Shown here piece after piece: positions 14,815-24,047 of a DNA stretch of 64,000 bases. The position numbers and the translations under genes are program-made. The stretch lies in the NCBI GenBank assembly GCA_964484305.1, contig CAZAEI010000003.1:12252-76251 (forward strand), given 5' to 3'. Position 1 is the stretch's first letter. Every line of letters starts with the position of its first letter. The DNA is from DAOVFN01 sp964484305. Its GTDB lineage: Archaea > Aenigmatarchaeota > Aenigmatarchaeia > QMZP01. The notes under the pieces are model-generated. The model saw nothing but the letters and a program-made list of their open reading frames with translations. It did no database searches and was not told the origin of the DNA.

Positions 14815-16050
14815 ATGGAATCATTAGTTCAGGAGGTTTTTGAAAGAAGCTTCAGGGAGAACAAGGAAAAGGAAACACAGGAACCGGCAAAGCAGGAGCC
14901 GTTCCAGTCAGGGCCTGTGCAGGAAGCCCCTGTTCAGCAGCCCGTACAGGAGGATACCCCGGACGACAAGCCGGTTTATTCGGTGTTCTCCCCGTCCGAG
15001 GACACCGCAAAGAGCATCCAGGACGAGTTCGGGCTTGATGTGAAGGAGGCAAAAATCGTAATCCTCGGGCTGGGCGGTGCCGGAAACAACTGCATAACCA
15101 GGCTTACCGAGATGGGGGTCGAGGGGGCCTCAACCATAGCAGTCAACACCGATGTGAAGCACCTCTCAGTCTCAAAGTCCGACAGCAAGCTGCTCGTGGG
15201 AAGGGACCTGACCAGGGGCCTCGGGGCGGGGGGCTATCCCGATGTCGGAAAGCGCGCCGTGGAGGAGTCAGAGAAGGAACTCAAGAAGGCCCTTGAGGGC
15301 ACGGACATGATATACCTCGTGGCCGGCCTTGGAGGCGGAACAGGAACAGGAGGCGCCCCTACCATTGCAAGGATAGCCAAGGAGATGGGCTGCATCGTGA
15401 TAGGCTGCACCACCATGCCCTTCAAGATTGAGGGCGCCCGGATAGGCAAGGCCGAGGACGGGCTCTACCAGCTGAGGCAGGTCTGCGACACCGTTATAGT
15501 GATAGAGAACGACAGGCTCCTCAAGATAGCAGGCGACCTCCCGCTCCAGCAGGCATTCGGGGTGGCGGACAACCTCATCTCAACAATAATAAAGGGAGTG
15601 ACAGAGACCATAGCGACGCCTAGCCTCGTGAATCTGGACTATGCGGATGTCAAGACCATCATGCACAGCGGCGGCGTGGCGGCAGTAGGGTTTGGCGAGT
15701 CAGACACCAAGAACAGGGCCGAGGAGGCTGTGGTGAAGGCCATGAGCAACCCGCTCCTCGAGGTCAACTACGACGGCGGCACAGGGGCCCTTCTGCACAT
15801 CACGGGCGGCCCTGACCTCAAGCTGGACGAGGTCAACATGATTGGGGAGTATGTCTCCAAGCAGCTTGACCCGGACGCCCAGGTTATCTGGGGGGCCAGG
15901 ATAAACCCCGACTTCAAGGGCAAACTGAGGGTGATAACCATAATAACAGGCGTCAAGTCACCCTACATACTGGGGCCGGTGGCAAGGGAAGAGCCAGCCA
16001 AGAGGGACTTCTCCCAGGAACTCGGCATCCCGATTGTCACACGGGCCTAG
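14815..16050 (+). CDS. ftsZ: cell division protein FtsZ
   Basis: The 411-aa tubulin-family GTPase has a Gln/Pro-rich N-terminal extension (about 75 aa). The GTP-binding domain shows ILGLGGAGNNCI, the tubulin signature GLGGGTGTGGAP and the N-x3-D loop. The C-terminal domain ends in a short tail, PAKRDFSQELGIPIV, a likely SepF-binding peptide. FtsZ polymerises into the division ring. CAGGAGG about 9 bp before ATG 14815 sets the start. A strong hairpin terminator follows. Confidence 0.96.
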   Translation: MESLVQEVFERSFRENKEKETQEPAKQEPFQSGPVQEAPVQQPVQEDTPDDKPVYSVFSPSEDTAKSIQDEFGLDVKEAKIVILGLGGAGNNCITRLTEMGVEGASTIAVNTDVKHLSVSKSDSKLLVGRDLTRGLGAGGYPDVGKRAVEESEKELKKALEGTDMIYLVAGLGGGTGTGGAPTIARIAKEMGCIVIGCTTMPFKIEGARIGKAEDGLYQLRQVCDTVIVIENDRLLKIAGDLPLQQAFGVADNLISTIIKGVTETIATPSLVNLDYADVKTIMHSGGVAAVGFGESDTKNRAEEAVVKAMSNPLLEVNYDGGTGALLHITGGPDLKLDEVNMIGEYVSKQLDPDAQVIWGARINPDFKGKLRVITIITGVKSPYILGPVAREEPAKRDFSQELGIPIVTRA

Positions 16051-16052
16051 GG

Positions 16053-16102
16053 AATCAGGCACGGCTGCGGCACGATAGCCGCAGCCCTCCCTCCTGATTT
16101 TG
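16053..16102 (+). terminator. nested hairpin terminator after ftsZ
   Basis: A perfect 9-bp stem, GGCTGCGGC (16063-16071) with GCCGCAGCC (16078-16086), lies within outer arms AATCAGG (16053) and CCTGATT (16093). TTTT follows. It begins 2 bp after the ftsZ stop. Confidence 0.6.
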
Positions 16103-16147
16103 ATAATCTTGTTTCTCAAGAATCATACAACTGGTTTGAGTGCCTCT

Positions 16148-16381
16148 TCATTCGCCCATGCTGCTAGTTTTGGAAGGAATTTGTGGCTCTTTGAGAGTAA
16201 TATGATCCACAGGGGGCCCAAAATCATGCCCTCTTATCAGTTCAACTAAATGGTATTTGCAAGACCCTCTCCAGTTTTCATAACATGGTTCAACCACGCC
16301 TTTATCATCAAAGCTATCCCATAACAAATCATAAACATTCTTTCTGTCACAACCCTCATACTCGCAGCGATGGTAGCTCAT
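16148..16381 (-). CDS. small Cys-containing hypothetical protein
   Basis: The 77-aa protein starts MSYHRCEYEGCDRKNVYDLL, with four Cys (C-x4-C, then two more about 22 and 30 residues on) and several His, so metal binding is possible. It is AT-richer than the flanking genes. I recognise no family. It may be real because the frame spans most of the gap between ftsZ and the rhomboid gene, but a chance frame cannot be excluded. Confidence 0.4.
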   Translation of the reverse strand: MSYHRCEYEGCDRKNVYDLLWDSFDDKGVVEPCYENWRGSCKYHLVELIRGHDFGPPVDHITLKEPQIPSKTSSMGE

Positions 16382-16402
16382 ATTAATTGTTAGGGAAAAA
16401 CT

Positions 16403-17152
16403 TTAAACCCACAGGAACGAAACCAGGTAGGCCAGGCCATAGAGGACCATGCCCACCACCATGTCTATCACTCCGAGAATAAGGGAGGCGAATCCCGCTA
16501 TCAGGGCGAAGACCGGTGACAGGACAATCAGGAGGACCACACACACCCCCAGCACAAGCACGCCCTTCATGGAGCGCTTTAAGTCATAGAAGAGGGCAAA
16601 CATGCCCCCTGTCATGACCCCGGCCAGGTGTGCGATGTTCGCCACGTTCCGGGTGAGCTCGGCGAACTGCTCGGGCCTGAAATAGACTGCCAGGGTCTCG
16701 AATATGACGAAGGCTATGGCCACCACACCGAGGGGCAGCGGGAATATGTAGAGGTGTATCCTCTTTATGGGGTTGAGGAGCATGGCAGCACCCATGACCC
16801 CGAACACGCAGCCCGAGGCCCCGACCACCGGCATGGTTTCGGTGAACATGTAGACAAAGCTGCCCAGGAGGCCGCTGATGAAGTAGATGGAGAGGAACCA
16901 CTGTCTGCTCACCTCCTTCTCAAGGACCTTGCCGAAGAAGAAGAGGCCCAGCATGTTGAAGAACAGGTGGGAGGCCGAGACGTGCATGAACAGGCTCGTG
17001 AACCACCGCCACACCTCGAGCTTGGTTGCCCATGAGAAGGAGAAGAGGTTGAATGCAGCCTCAGTGTTCGGGAGGCTGAACACCAGTATGAATACCAGTG
17101 TATTGATTATCATCAGGCCCCAGGTGAGGGGGTGCTCCTCGAAGCTGACCAT
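16403..17152 (-). CDS. rhomboid family intramembrane serine protease
   Basis: The 249-aa protein has six or more transmembrane segments. The catalytic Ser lies in VVGASGCVFGVMGA (about 128-141) and the catalytic His in NIAHLAGVMTGG. HVSASHLFFNMLGL holds the HxxxxHxxxN-type segment of TM2. Rhomboids cleave transmembrane substrates within the bilayer. Substrate unknown. It is divergent from the next gene, with about 36 bp between starts. Confidence 0.92.
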   Translation of the reverse strand: MVSFEEHPLTWGLMIINTLVFILVFSLPNTEAAFNLFSFSWATKLEVWRWFTSLFMHVSASHLFFNMLGLFFFGKVLEKEVSRQWFLSIYFISGLLGSFVYMFTETMPVVGASGCVFGVMGAAMLLNPIKRIHLYIFPLPLGVVAIAFVIFETLAVYFRPEQFAELTRNVANIAHLAGVMTGGMFALFYDLKRSMKGVLVLGVCVVLLIVLSPVFALIAGFASLILGVIDMVVGMVLYGLAYLVSFLWV

Positions 17153-17154
17153 CT

Positions 17155-17169
17155 TAAATTATATATGCC
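17155..17169 (+). promoter_or_regulatory. TATA promoter of the acyl-CoA ligase beta-like gene
   Basis: TAAATTATATATGCC is about 25 bp upstream of the ATG at 17189, predicting a leaderless mRNA and deciding against the longer frame that starts inside the TATA region. Confidence 0.55.
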
Positions 17170-17188
17170 AGGGAATAAAAATATAGTC

Positions 17189-17851
17189 ATGAGGAAACTC
17201 CCTGAAGGGGAAACCGAGAGGCTTCTGAAGAAGTTCCGGATTCCCTACCCCAGGCACATCCTGGCCAGGACCGAGGAAGCCGCTGTCAAGGCGGCCGGGA
17301 AGATTGGCTTTCCTGTCGTGATGAAGGTCTCCAGCCCTGACATAATCCACAAGACCGATGCCAAGTGCGTGATAATCAACATCAGGGACACGGGCTCGGC
17401 AAGGGCTGCCTACAGGCAGATTCTCAGGAACGCGAGGAAATTCAAGCCCAGGCCCAGGGTTGAGGGTGTCTCGGTCTGCCAGATGGTTCCTTCAGGGACC
17501 AGGGAGGTCATAGTGGGAAGCAAGCAGGACCCCCAGTTCGGCCCTGTCCTGATGTTCGGCCTGGGAGGGATTTTTGTCGAGGTCCTCAGGGATGTCTCCT
17601 TCAGGCTCATACCCCTTGAAAGGAGGGATGCCAGGGAGATGCTCAGGGAAATCCGTGGCTTCAGAATCCTGGAGGGCGTGAGGGGCCAGAAGCCCGTGAA
17701 CTTCAGGACCCTGGAGGACACTGTAATGAAGGTCTCCAGAATGGTCTGGGCCAACTCGGGAAAGGGAAGGAAAATCCAGGAGCTGGATATCAACCCGCTC
17801 TTTGTTGACGAGAAGAGGGTCTGGGCGGCCGACGTGAGGGTGCTGGTCTGA
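17189..17851 (+). CDS. ADP-forming acetyl-CoA synthetase beta subunit-like ATP-grasp protein
   Basis: The 220-aa protein matches the ATP-grasp beta subunit of archaeal ADP-forming acyl-CoA synthetases: FPVVMKVSSPDIIHKTDAK (about 45-63), PQFGPVLMFGLGGIFVE, and ELDINPLFV at the end. In the family this subunit carries phosphoryl transfer to ADP, conserving energy as ATP from acyl-CoA. The alpha (CoA-binding) subunit is not in the window. The stop is about 10 bp from the convergent purB stop. Confidence 0.85.
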   Translation: MRKLPEGETERLLKKFRIPYPRHILARTEEAAVKAAGKIGFPVVMKVSSPDIIHKTDAKCVIINIRDTGSARAAYRQILRNARKFKPRPRVEGVSVCQMVPSGTREVIVGSKQDPQFGPVLMFGLGGIFVEVLRDVSFRLIPLERRDAREMLREIRGFRILEGVRGQKPVNFRTLEDTVMKVSRMVWANSGKGRKIQELDINPLFVDEKRVWAADVRVLV

Positions 17852-17861
17852 TAATTAATAT

Positions 17862-19430
17862 TTACAAAGAGATTTCATAGGCATTGGCCAGCCTGTCCAG
17901 GGTTTTCTCTGCCTCTTTTAACTGATTATCCGCCCTCTCTAACGCGTTCCCTGTGTTCCTTTCATGAATGAATATGTTTCTGATATCCTCCCCGGCTTCA
18001 GTATCTATCACACCGCCGCCAACAAGCTCCCCCACGGTCTCTTCCATTACTTCAGGCGTTACGGTCTTTCCTTTGGTCTTTTCAACAATCATGTCATATG
18101 CCCCCGGCACACCAGATGCCCTAAGTATCGTCTGCATGCTTGCAGAAGCTATGGCAGGGTTCTCCAGAAGCTCCTTATCTATGCCATCGAAGTTCGGGTA
18201 TGTTCTCTCAAGGTCTTCATATATTCTCCCGATAGCAATCCCTATGTTTGACATGGGCACAGGAAAATATCTCTTTAAGAAATTTCTTCTCAGGTCTCCC
18301 TGCTTTCTCTGCTTGGCCAGCAAATCGAAGACTTCAAGCTCGGCATCTGCCAGGGTAATAGAAGTCTCGCCCCCCTCTGTTCTCCATGGGTTGACCTTCT
18401 GCGGCATTATGGAGGAGCCCCTGTCCTGCTTCTTTGTCTTCTTTTTCAGTATCTTCCTGCTTAGGTATGAGCTGTAGTCGTCCGCCCATTTCAATAGGGG
18501 CAGATTGGCCCGTTTTATGATATCAACCAGTTCAAGAAATCTCATGTTGGATTCGTCCTGGTCACATGCGGGCTGGTATTCGAGCTCCACCCCCTCTATC
18601 AATCTCCTGTAGAAGGATTGCCAGTCATGGCCGGGATAGGCAGCTATCATGGCTGAATCGTTTCCGACAGCCCCTCCCATCTTCCCGTAGAGCCTGAATG
18701 GTAAATACCCGCTCTCTCCACTAACAACCAGTTTGGATATTTCCTGGTCTAGGGCAGAGGCTATATTCGCAACAACCTTCTTTAGGGGGGTGGGAACGGC
18801 GTTCTGCTCATGTGTCTGGGCAGCTATCACGGTAAAGGGTCGGGGATAACCCTTCGGCACTTTGTGCCATTCCTCTGCCTTTCTGATAAACAGATTCTGC
18901 AGGCCTGCAATCAGCGGGACATAATATTCTTTCATTATATCCCTTACCATGAGGCTGAATACGTTGCTGTCCATGTCTGCAGACGTTCTGCCAATATGCA
19001 TTGCCCTTTCCATAAGGTCTGGATCGAAGATGTCTCCCATGTTGTACAGGGCCAGAATGGTCATTGCTACAACGTCGTGGTCTGTTTCCTTTTCTATCCT
19101 CTTGAACCTCACAAAATCCAGTTCAGAGAAACCTGTGTAGAGTTCTCTGAGGGCCTTTCTCTGATTGTCGCTGAAGGGATGTTCGATTAATCTTTTTCTG
19201 GGCCCCCCGTAATTCTGGAATTCGTCACCAAGCCCTATTAGGTATTCCGATTCAAGGGCCAGTCTCCTCCTGACCCATTCGAACTCAGAGGTTATGTGCC
19301 TCAGGGGTTCCGTATATCTAGCATAACGGCCTTCTTGGGGAGTAAAGGCGTGCATTGTCCTGATATCATATTCCGTGGGCTCAATGTCCAGGTCCTCAGG
19401 AGTGAGCCCTGCCTTTGACAAGGGGTCCAT
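17862..19430 (-). CDS. purB: adenylosuccinate lyase
   Basis: The 522-aa fumarase/aspartase-superfamily lyase carries the signature GSSIMPQKVNPW (about 351-362), whose Ser is the catalytic base in this superfamily. MHAFTPQEGRYARYTEPLR near residue 26 resembles the PurB N-terminus. PurB releases fumarate from SAICAR and adenylosuccinate in purine synthesis. It is longer than usual (about 430-460 aa) and AT-richer than most neighbours. It is divergent from purC, whose product SAICAR is its substrate. Confidence 0.88.
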   Translation of the reverse strand: MDPLSKAGLTPEDLDIEPTEYDIRTMHAFTPQEGRYARYTEPLRHITSEFEWVRRRLALESEYLIGLGDEFQNYGGPRKRLIEHPFSDNQRKALRELYTGFSELDFVRFKRIEKETDHDVVAMTILALYNMGDIFDPDLMERAMHIGRTSADMDSNVFSLMVRDIMKEYYVPLIAGLQNLFIRKAEEWHKVPKGYPRPFTVIAAQTHEQNAVPTPLKKVVANIASALDQEISKLVVSGESGYLPFRLYGKMGGAVGNDSAMIAAYPGHDWQSFYRRLIEGVELEYQPACDQDESNMRFLELVDIIKRANLPLLKWADDYSSYLSRKILKKKTKKQDRGSSIMPQKVNPWRTEGGETSITLADAELEVFDLLAKQRKQGDLRRNFLKRYFPVPMSNIGIAIGRIYEDLERTYPNFDGIDKELLENPAIASASMQTILRASGVPGAYDMIVEKTKGKTVTPEVMEETVGELVGGGVIDTEAGEDIRNIFIHERNTGNALERADNQLKEAEKTLDRLANAYEISL

Positions 19431-19539
19431 GAAATAACTTCAGTAATAAGTTTTTTAACCTTTTAACCAAGCCGGATACAATCATGGGTTTCTGGGATGA
19501 TTTCCCTTTAAATTATTTTCTGCTAATTCTTAGTTTAGT

Positions 19540-20487
19540 ATGTTCGAGATCGATGTTAACTATCCCACACTGAGAGAATCCAACATTTCTGGTTTGGAAC
19601 TTGATAGGAGAGGGAAGGTCAGGGATGTTTACCAACTTGAGGATGGAAACCTTTCTATGGTGACAACCGATAGGATATCAACACATGATGTTGTTTATAA
19701 GCAATGCATAACACACAAAGGTTATGGTTTGGTTCAAACAACTGCTCACGCCTTTCCTATCACAGCCCATATTATACCAAACCATTTCATAAGCTCTCCT
19801 GATCCAAATGTGATGCTTGTAAAGCCCGCCGAATTATATCCCATAGAGGTAATAGTAAGGGGCATACTCACTGGTTCTGCATGGAGAGAATATAAAAAAA
19901 CGGGCAGTGTGCTGGATCATGAGCTGCTAAAGGGGATGAAAAAGAACCAAGGGTTCGATAAACCCATCGTGACACCATCAACCAAGGCAGAAGAGGGACT
20001 GCATGATATATATCTAACACGTCAGCAGGCAAGGGATATCGTAGGACCTATATGGGACGAAATAGGGAGAATATCACTGCAGCTGTATGATTTTGGCAAT
20101 GCTGTGGCCATGAAACATGGTGCAATGCTCGCTGATACTAAATTTGAATTTGGGAAGGATGCTAATGGCTCTCTTATCCTTGTTGATGAATTGTTTACAC
20201 ACGATTCATCAAGATTCTTAGATGTTGATGATTATGAGAAAGCTTTTGCTGAAGACAGAGAGCCTGACTGGATAGACAAACAGCTAGTGAGAAACTATGC
20301 AGAATCGCTTGGCTTCAGTGGTGAAGGAGAAGCACCCAAGTTGCCTGATTATATAATAAAGGGGGCTGCTGAACGAGTATTGAAGGTTTATACTATATTG
20401 TCGGGAGAAGACCTTCCAGCGCCGGCAGAGCCGCCTACTGATGAGAGGATAGCAAGGAATCTCAGAAATGCAGGATTAATTGGCTAA
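19540..20487 (+). CDS. purC: phosphoribosylaminoimidazole-succinocarboxamide (SAICAR) synthase
   Basis: The 315-aa protein has the PurC motifs GKVRDVYQLEDG (about 25-36), TTDRISTHDVV, EVIVRGILTGSAWREYKKTG, the Mg/ATP segment DTKFEFG and LVDELFTHDSSRF. It condenses CAIR with aspartate using ATP. Length is at the long end (the single-domain type seen in yeast and many bacteria). Strongly AT-rich relative to the backbone, like purB, suggesting that the purB/purC pair arrived together. Confidence 0.95.
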   Translation: MFEIDVNYPTLRESNISGLELDRRGKVRDVYQLEDGNLSMVTTDRISTHDVVYKQCITHKGYGLVQTTAHAFPITAHIIPNHFISSPDPNVMLVKPAELYPIEVIVRGILTGSAWREYKKTGSVLDHELLKGMKKNQGFDKPIVTPSTKAEEGLHDIYLTRQQARDIVGPIWDEIGRISLQLYDFGNAVAMKHGAMLADTKFEFGKDANGSLILVDELFTHDSSRFLDVDDYEKAFAEDREPDWIDKQLVRNYAESLGFSGEGEAPKLPDYIIKGAAERVLKVYTILSGEDLPAPAEPPTDERIARNLRNAGLIG

Positions 20488-20490
20488 TAA

Positions 20491-20925
20491 CTACGTGCTT
20501 ACCATGACCCCGCCCAGCCCGGCGGCAGCGAACTTGTGGATTATTTCTGCTATGGAGTTGAGGATGCCCTGGGCCTCTCCCATGTCCATGGAGAGCTTCT
20601 CGGGCTCCAGAATCTCTATGCTGGAGGGTGCATAGGAGACAACGACCCTCACGAGCTGGTCAAAATTCCTGGTGAGCGCATCAACGTCGACTATCCGGGA
20701 GTAGGCCTTCTCTATCCTTGGCGCGGGCTTCTCGACTTCCTGGGTTTCATGGAACCTCCTGTCAAGAATCATCGTCCCTTCCTCCTGCTCCATCTTCTCT
20801 ACGTGCTTGCTCAGGGCGGATTCGGCAGCCTCCCTGTTTATGGCAAGGACCTCGATAATCATGGTTGACTTTATCCAGCCCTCCCTGAGGCGCTTGTCCG
20901 CAAGCCTCTGCTTCTTGTCATCCAT
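20491..20925 (-). CDS. hypothetical protein
   Basis: I do not recognise this 144-aa protein (MDDKKQRLADKRLREG start). It is predicted soluble and mixed alpha/beta. A middle linker with E-V-E-K-P-A-P separates an N-terminal domain containing STMIIEVLAINREAAE from a C-terminal helical segment ending GGVMVST. A GTG 9 bp upstream is an alternative start. The next gene upstream (20949-21341) is in the same direction, 23 bp away, so they form a pair. GC-rich codon use like the backbone supports a real gene. Confidence 0.6.
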   Translation of the reverse strand: MDDKKQRLADKRLREGWIKSTMIIEVLAINREAAESALSKHVEKMEQEEGTMILDRRFHETQEVEKPAPRIEKAYSRIVDVDALTRNFDQLVRVVVSYAPSSIEILEPEKLSMDMGEAQGILNSIAEIIHKFAAAGLGGVMVST

Positions 20926-20948
20926 AGAAAACACACCCGTATTAGTCG

Positions 20949-21341
20949 TTATTTGCCTTCCTGCTTATTTAAGTCTTGCGCCCCGTAGAGCATGGCCTTG
21001 GCGCGCTCGAGCTGCTCGCTCTCCAGCCTGAGGACCTCCTCGAGCATCTCCCTCTCGGCCTTGAGGAGCGGGCCCTCCCTGTCCATCATGTTCAGGTATA
21101 TGGAGATGTTGTTCTGGATTATGCCAACAACGTCCCTGGGGTCCGGCTCGAGGTTCCGGCCCAGGCGCACGCCCCTCCTGTAGAGGCACGGGTCCACTCC
21201 CCACTTGCTTTTCAGGTAGTTGCAGGCCACCTCACCGACCCTGCACTCTGCGCAGCTCACCCAGTCCTGGCCCTGGCTGGTGGTCAATACCATGCAGGAG
21301 TTCTCCTCATCCTTCTCTGCCTTCAGGAGCCTGACCTCCAT
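20949..21341 (-). CDS. hypothetical Cys-containing protein
   Basis: This 130-aa protein of unknown family has a cluster SCAECRVGEVACNYL (about 29-43) and a further Cys in DPCLYRRG. A metal or Fe-S site is possible, but four ligands are not certain. The C-terminal half is a long charged helix (LLKAEREMLEEVLRLESEQL). It appears to be in an operon with 20491-20925 and downstream of the AmmeMemoRadiSam gene. Confidence 0.6.
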   Translation of the reverse strand: MEVRLLKAEKDEENSCMVLTTSQGQDWVSCAECRVGEVACNYLKSKWGVDPCLYRRGVRLGRNLEPDPRDVVGIIQNNISIYLNMMDREGPLLKAEREMLEEVLRLESEQLERAKAMLYGAQDLNKQEGK

Positions 21342-21386
21342 TATCCCACCTCCATGTATATTATTAATCGCAATCTATTTTAGTGC

Positions 21387-22439
21387 CTATTTCAGTGCGC
21401 TCCACTTCCTCCCTGCCAGGGCGAGCCTGTGGCCGCAGGTGCAGGTATCCCTCATGGCCGCGACCCCGAAGCCGTGCCTCTCTATCAGGGGCCTGCCGCA
21501 CTCCGGGCAGTATGTTGTCTCGCCCCTGTGGCCCGGGACGTTTCCTATGTAGACGTATCTGAGGCCCTCCTTTACGGCTATACTGTGGGCCATCTCAAGG
21601 GTCCTGGTCGGGGTCGGCTCTGCGTCCCTCATCCTGAATTGCGGGTGAAACCTCGAGAAGTGTATGGGTGTATCAGGTCCCAGGTTCTTCCTGACCCACC
21701 TGGAGATATCGGTCAGGACCTTCCTTGAATCATTGTATCCAGGGATTACCAGGGTGGTGACCTCAACCCAGACCCCCTGCTCCCTATAGAGCATGGCCGC
21801 CCTCTTTACAGCGGCCTCGCCAGGGGCATTGCAGAGCTTCCTGTAGAAGGACTCGGAGCCCTTGATGTCAATATTGATGGCGTCCAGGTAGCGGCTGGCC
21901 TCCATGACAGGCTCCGGGCTGGTGAACCCGTTGGAGACCCAGCAGTTGTAAAGACCTGACCGCCTGGCCAGCTTCATGGTGTCAAGGGCATACTCGAAGA
22001 ATATCGTGGGCTCGGTATATGTATAGGAGATGCCCTCCACGCCCTGTTTCCTGGCAATCTCCACAATCCTCTCAGGGGGAATGTGCTCCCCAACTATCCC
22101 GGCTCCTGCAGCACTAGGCTCTTCCCCAGGTGAGTTGTTCTGAAACTGCGGGTGGGATATCTCCCAGTTCTGGCAGAACTTGCAGTCAAGGTTGCACCCC
22201 ACCGTGCATATGGAGAGGCAGTTAGAGCCCGGCGCGAAGTGATAGAGCGGCTTCTTCTCTATGGGGTCCACCGCCATGGAGCACAGCCTCTCATAGACAA
22301 GGCTGTAGAGCACGCCTGCCTGGTTCTCCCTGACCCCGCAGAAACCCCTCCTGCCAGGGAGAATCACGCACTTCCTGGGGCAGAGGAGACACTGAACCTT
22401 CTTCCCCTCCAGCTTCCTGTAGAACAGGGCCTCCTTCAT
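21387..22439 (-). CDS. amrS: AmmeMemoRadiSam system radical SAM enzyme
   Basis: The 350-aa radical SAM protein has CTVGCNLDCKFCQNW (about 78-92), giving the CxxxCxxC cluster motif, a second Cys set near the N-terminus (CLLCPRKCVILPGRRGFCGV) and a C-terminal zinc-ribbon-like CPECGRP...CTCGH. This architecture is the AmrS/PflA-like component of the AmmeMemoRadiSam system, whose Memo and AMMECR1 partners are not in the window. The substrate is unknown in the family. Confidence 0.88.
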   Translation of the reverse strand: MKEALFYRKLEGKKVQCLLCPRKCVILPGRRGFCGVRENQAGVLYSLVYERLCSMAVDPIEKKPLYHFAPGSNCLSICTVGCNLDCKFCQNWEISHPQFQNNSPGEEPSAAGAGIVGEHIPPERIVEIARKQGVEGISYTYTEPTIFFEYALDTMKLARRSGLYNCWVSNGFTSPEPVMEASRYLDAINIDIKGSESFYRKLCNAPGEAAVKRAAMLYREQGVWVEVTTLVIPGYNDSRKVLTDISRWVRKNLGPDTPIHFSRFHPQFRMRDAEPTPTRTLEMAHSIAVKEGLRYVYIGNVPGHRGETTYCPECGRPLIERHGFGVAAMRDTCTCGHRLALAGRKWSALK

Positions 22440-22547
22440 GCAATTCTTTTATCCCAAGGCTTAAAATCTCTTCCGGGCACTGGCCTACCGGAACTCTTAT
22501 AATTCCGCTTGGCAATAATCTAACACCACTTTGTTTCCCTTCACTAC

Positions 22548-22588
22548 CTAAGCGCCTGCAGGTGGCTTAGCCACCTGATTGTGTTTTT
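22548..22588 (+). other. alternative hairpins with T-run upstream of cdc6
   Basis: A perfect stem, CAGGTGGC (22559-22566)-TTA-GCCACCTG (22570-22577), is followed by ATTGTGTTTTTT. An overlapping stem, CTAAGC (22548-22553) with GCTTAG (22565-22570), excludes it. A TATA-like CTTATAATT lies near 22495. This resembles an attenuator or a small-RNA terminator in the 180-bp gap between amrS and cdc6. Confidence 0.4.
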
Positions 22589-22618
22589 TGTACAGGTGAA
22601 GGGTGTGCATTTTGGGTG

Positions 22619-23692
22619 ATGCCCATCTACGAGGAGAACAGGATAATCAGGGACGCCCGCGTCCTGAGGGAGCAGTTCATACCCAGCAGGGTCCTCCACA
22701 GGGAGGGCCAGCTCGATGCCATAAGGGACTGCCTGAAGCCCATCCTCAAGGACACGGAGCCCAGGAACACCATTGTCTTTGGAAGCCCGGGGACAGGCAA
22801 GACCTGCATCGCAAGGTTCGTGGCCGAGGAGCTCTCTGCCCACAGCACCTCGGTCCAGAACAGCTACATAAACTGCTGGGAGTGCTCCTCCAGGTTCAAG
22901 ATACTCTACAGCATACTCCAGGACATGGGCCTCACACTCTCGGTTCACAGGAAGGGCACGCCCACTGACGAGCTGCTTGAGAGCCTGAGGAAGCGGCTTG
23001 AGCAGCGCTACTGCGTGATAATCCTCGATGAGGTGGACAGGCTCGATGACGACATGGTCCTCTACGACCTGGCCACCCTGCAGGGGGTATGCCTCATACT
23101 GATTTCAAACACAGAGACAGTCCTCCATAACGCAGACCCCAGGGTCAGGAGCCGCCTGGCCTCTTCAGAGCGCCTGGAGTTCCCGGTCTACAGGGACGGG
23201 GAGATTCTCGACATACTCAGGGACAGGGCTGAGTGGGGGCTGCTTCCGGGGGTGGTCAAGCCAGCCCAGCTCGAGAGGGTGGCCTCTACCTCAGGGGGCG
23301 ATTCCCGGGTTGCCATAGAGACCCTCAGGATAGCTGCCGATGAGGCTGAGAACAAGGACCTTGAGAAGATACCGGACAGCTCGATAGACAGGGCCCTCCC
23401 CAGGGCCCTGGTGAGCAGCAGCGAGAGGAACATCGAGATGCTCTCCCCTCACCAGAGGCTCATCATGGAGATACTCAACCTGGAGGAGACCATTGATGGC
23501 GGGGAGCTCTTGAAGAGGTTCCAGAGGCTCTCCGGCCAGAGGGGCCTCAGCAATGTCACAGACAGGACATTCAGAAACCATATGGACCGGCTGGCCCACC
23601 TGGGCCTGGTCAGTTCAGAGGGCAAGGCCAGGTGGAGGGTCTATTCCGTTGTACGGCCAGGGGGCTCTAACGGAAATCCGGGTTCCGGATAA
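22619..23692 (+). CDS. cdc6: Orc1/Cdc6 replication initiation protein
   Basis: The 357-aa AAA+ ATPase has Walker A GSPGTGKT (about 59-66), Walker B VIILDEVDRL, sensor SNTETVL and a C-terminal winged helix (about 275-350). Orc1/Cdc6 binds origin recognition boxes and loads MCM. In archaea its gene often lies next to an origin, but I see no repeated ORB-like motif nearby. GTG 22616 is an alternative start one codon upstream. Confidence 0.93.
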   Translation: MPIYEENRIIRDARVLREQFIPSRVLHREGQLDAIRDCLKPILKDTEPRNTIVFGSPGTGKTCIARFVAEELSAHSTSVQNSYINCWECSSRFKILYSILQDMGLTLSVHRKGTPTDELLESLRKRLEQRYCVIILDEVDRLDDDMVLYDLATLQGVCLILISNTETVLHNADPRVRSRLASSERLEFPVYRDGEILDILRDRAEWGLLPGVVKPAQLERVASTSGGDSRVAIETLRIAADEAENKDLEKIPDSSIDRALPRALVSSSERNIEMLSPHQRLIMEILNLEETIDGGELLKRFQRLSGQRGLSNVTDRTFRNHMDRLAHLGLVSSEGKARWRVYSVVRPGGSNGNPGSG

Positions 23693-23780
23693 AACCGATA
23701 TCATGCGGCCATAACGGAAAAAAGGAAAACGGAAACGTCCTATCCATAGGTTTATATTGGGCCAGGGTCAAGCCCTTTTT

Positions 23781-24020
23781 ATGGGGGCGATATGCCTTCA
23801 TGATATCCTCAAGGATATTGCCTCCAATGATAGTGATTCCATGACCCGCGTTGCCACCGCTGCCAGAACGGAACCAGGTGTCGATGAATGGAAGCCCACC
23901 CAGGCCGGCCACGAGACGCCATCCCTTCTCTCCTTCACCAGAAGGGAGGAGAGTGTGGAGGAAACCCACGGGGACATTTCAGAGCTCCTGACCAGGAAGT
24001 TCAGGGAGTTCTTCCCCTAG
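23781..24020 (+). CDS. small hypothetical protein
   Basis: The 79-aa acidic protein starts MGAICLHDILKDIASNDSDS. I chose this ATG because GGTTTATATTGG at about 23748-23759 is a TATA element roughly 25 bp upstream, giving a near-leaderless mRNA. No family recognised. It is followed 27 bp later by an even smaller gene, probably cotranscribed. Confidence 0.5.
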   Translation: MGAICLHDILKDIASNDSDSMTRVATAARTEPGVDEWKPTQAGHETPSLLSFTRREESVEETHGDISELLTRKFREFFP

Positions 24021-24047
24021 CACAAACCCGCTTAAGGAGGCGATTCC

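Noticed and set aside
22440..22618. Replication origin beside cdc6
   Set aside because: No repeated ORB-like motifs or long AT-rich unwinding region are visible; only one hairpin with a T-run.
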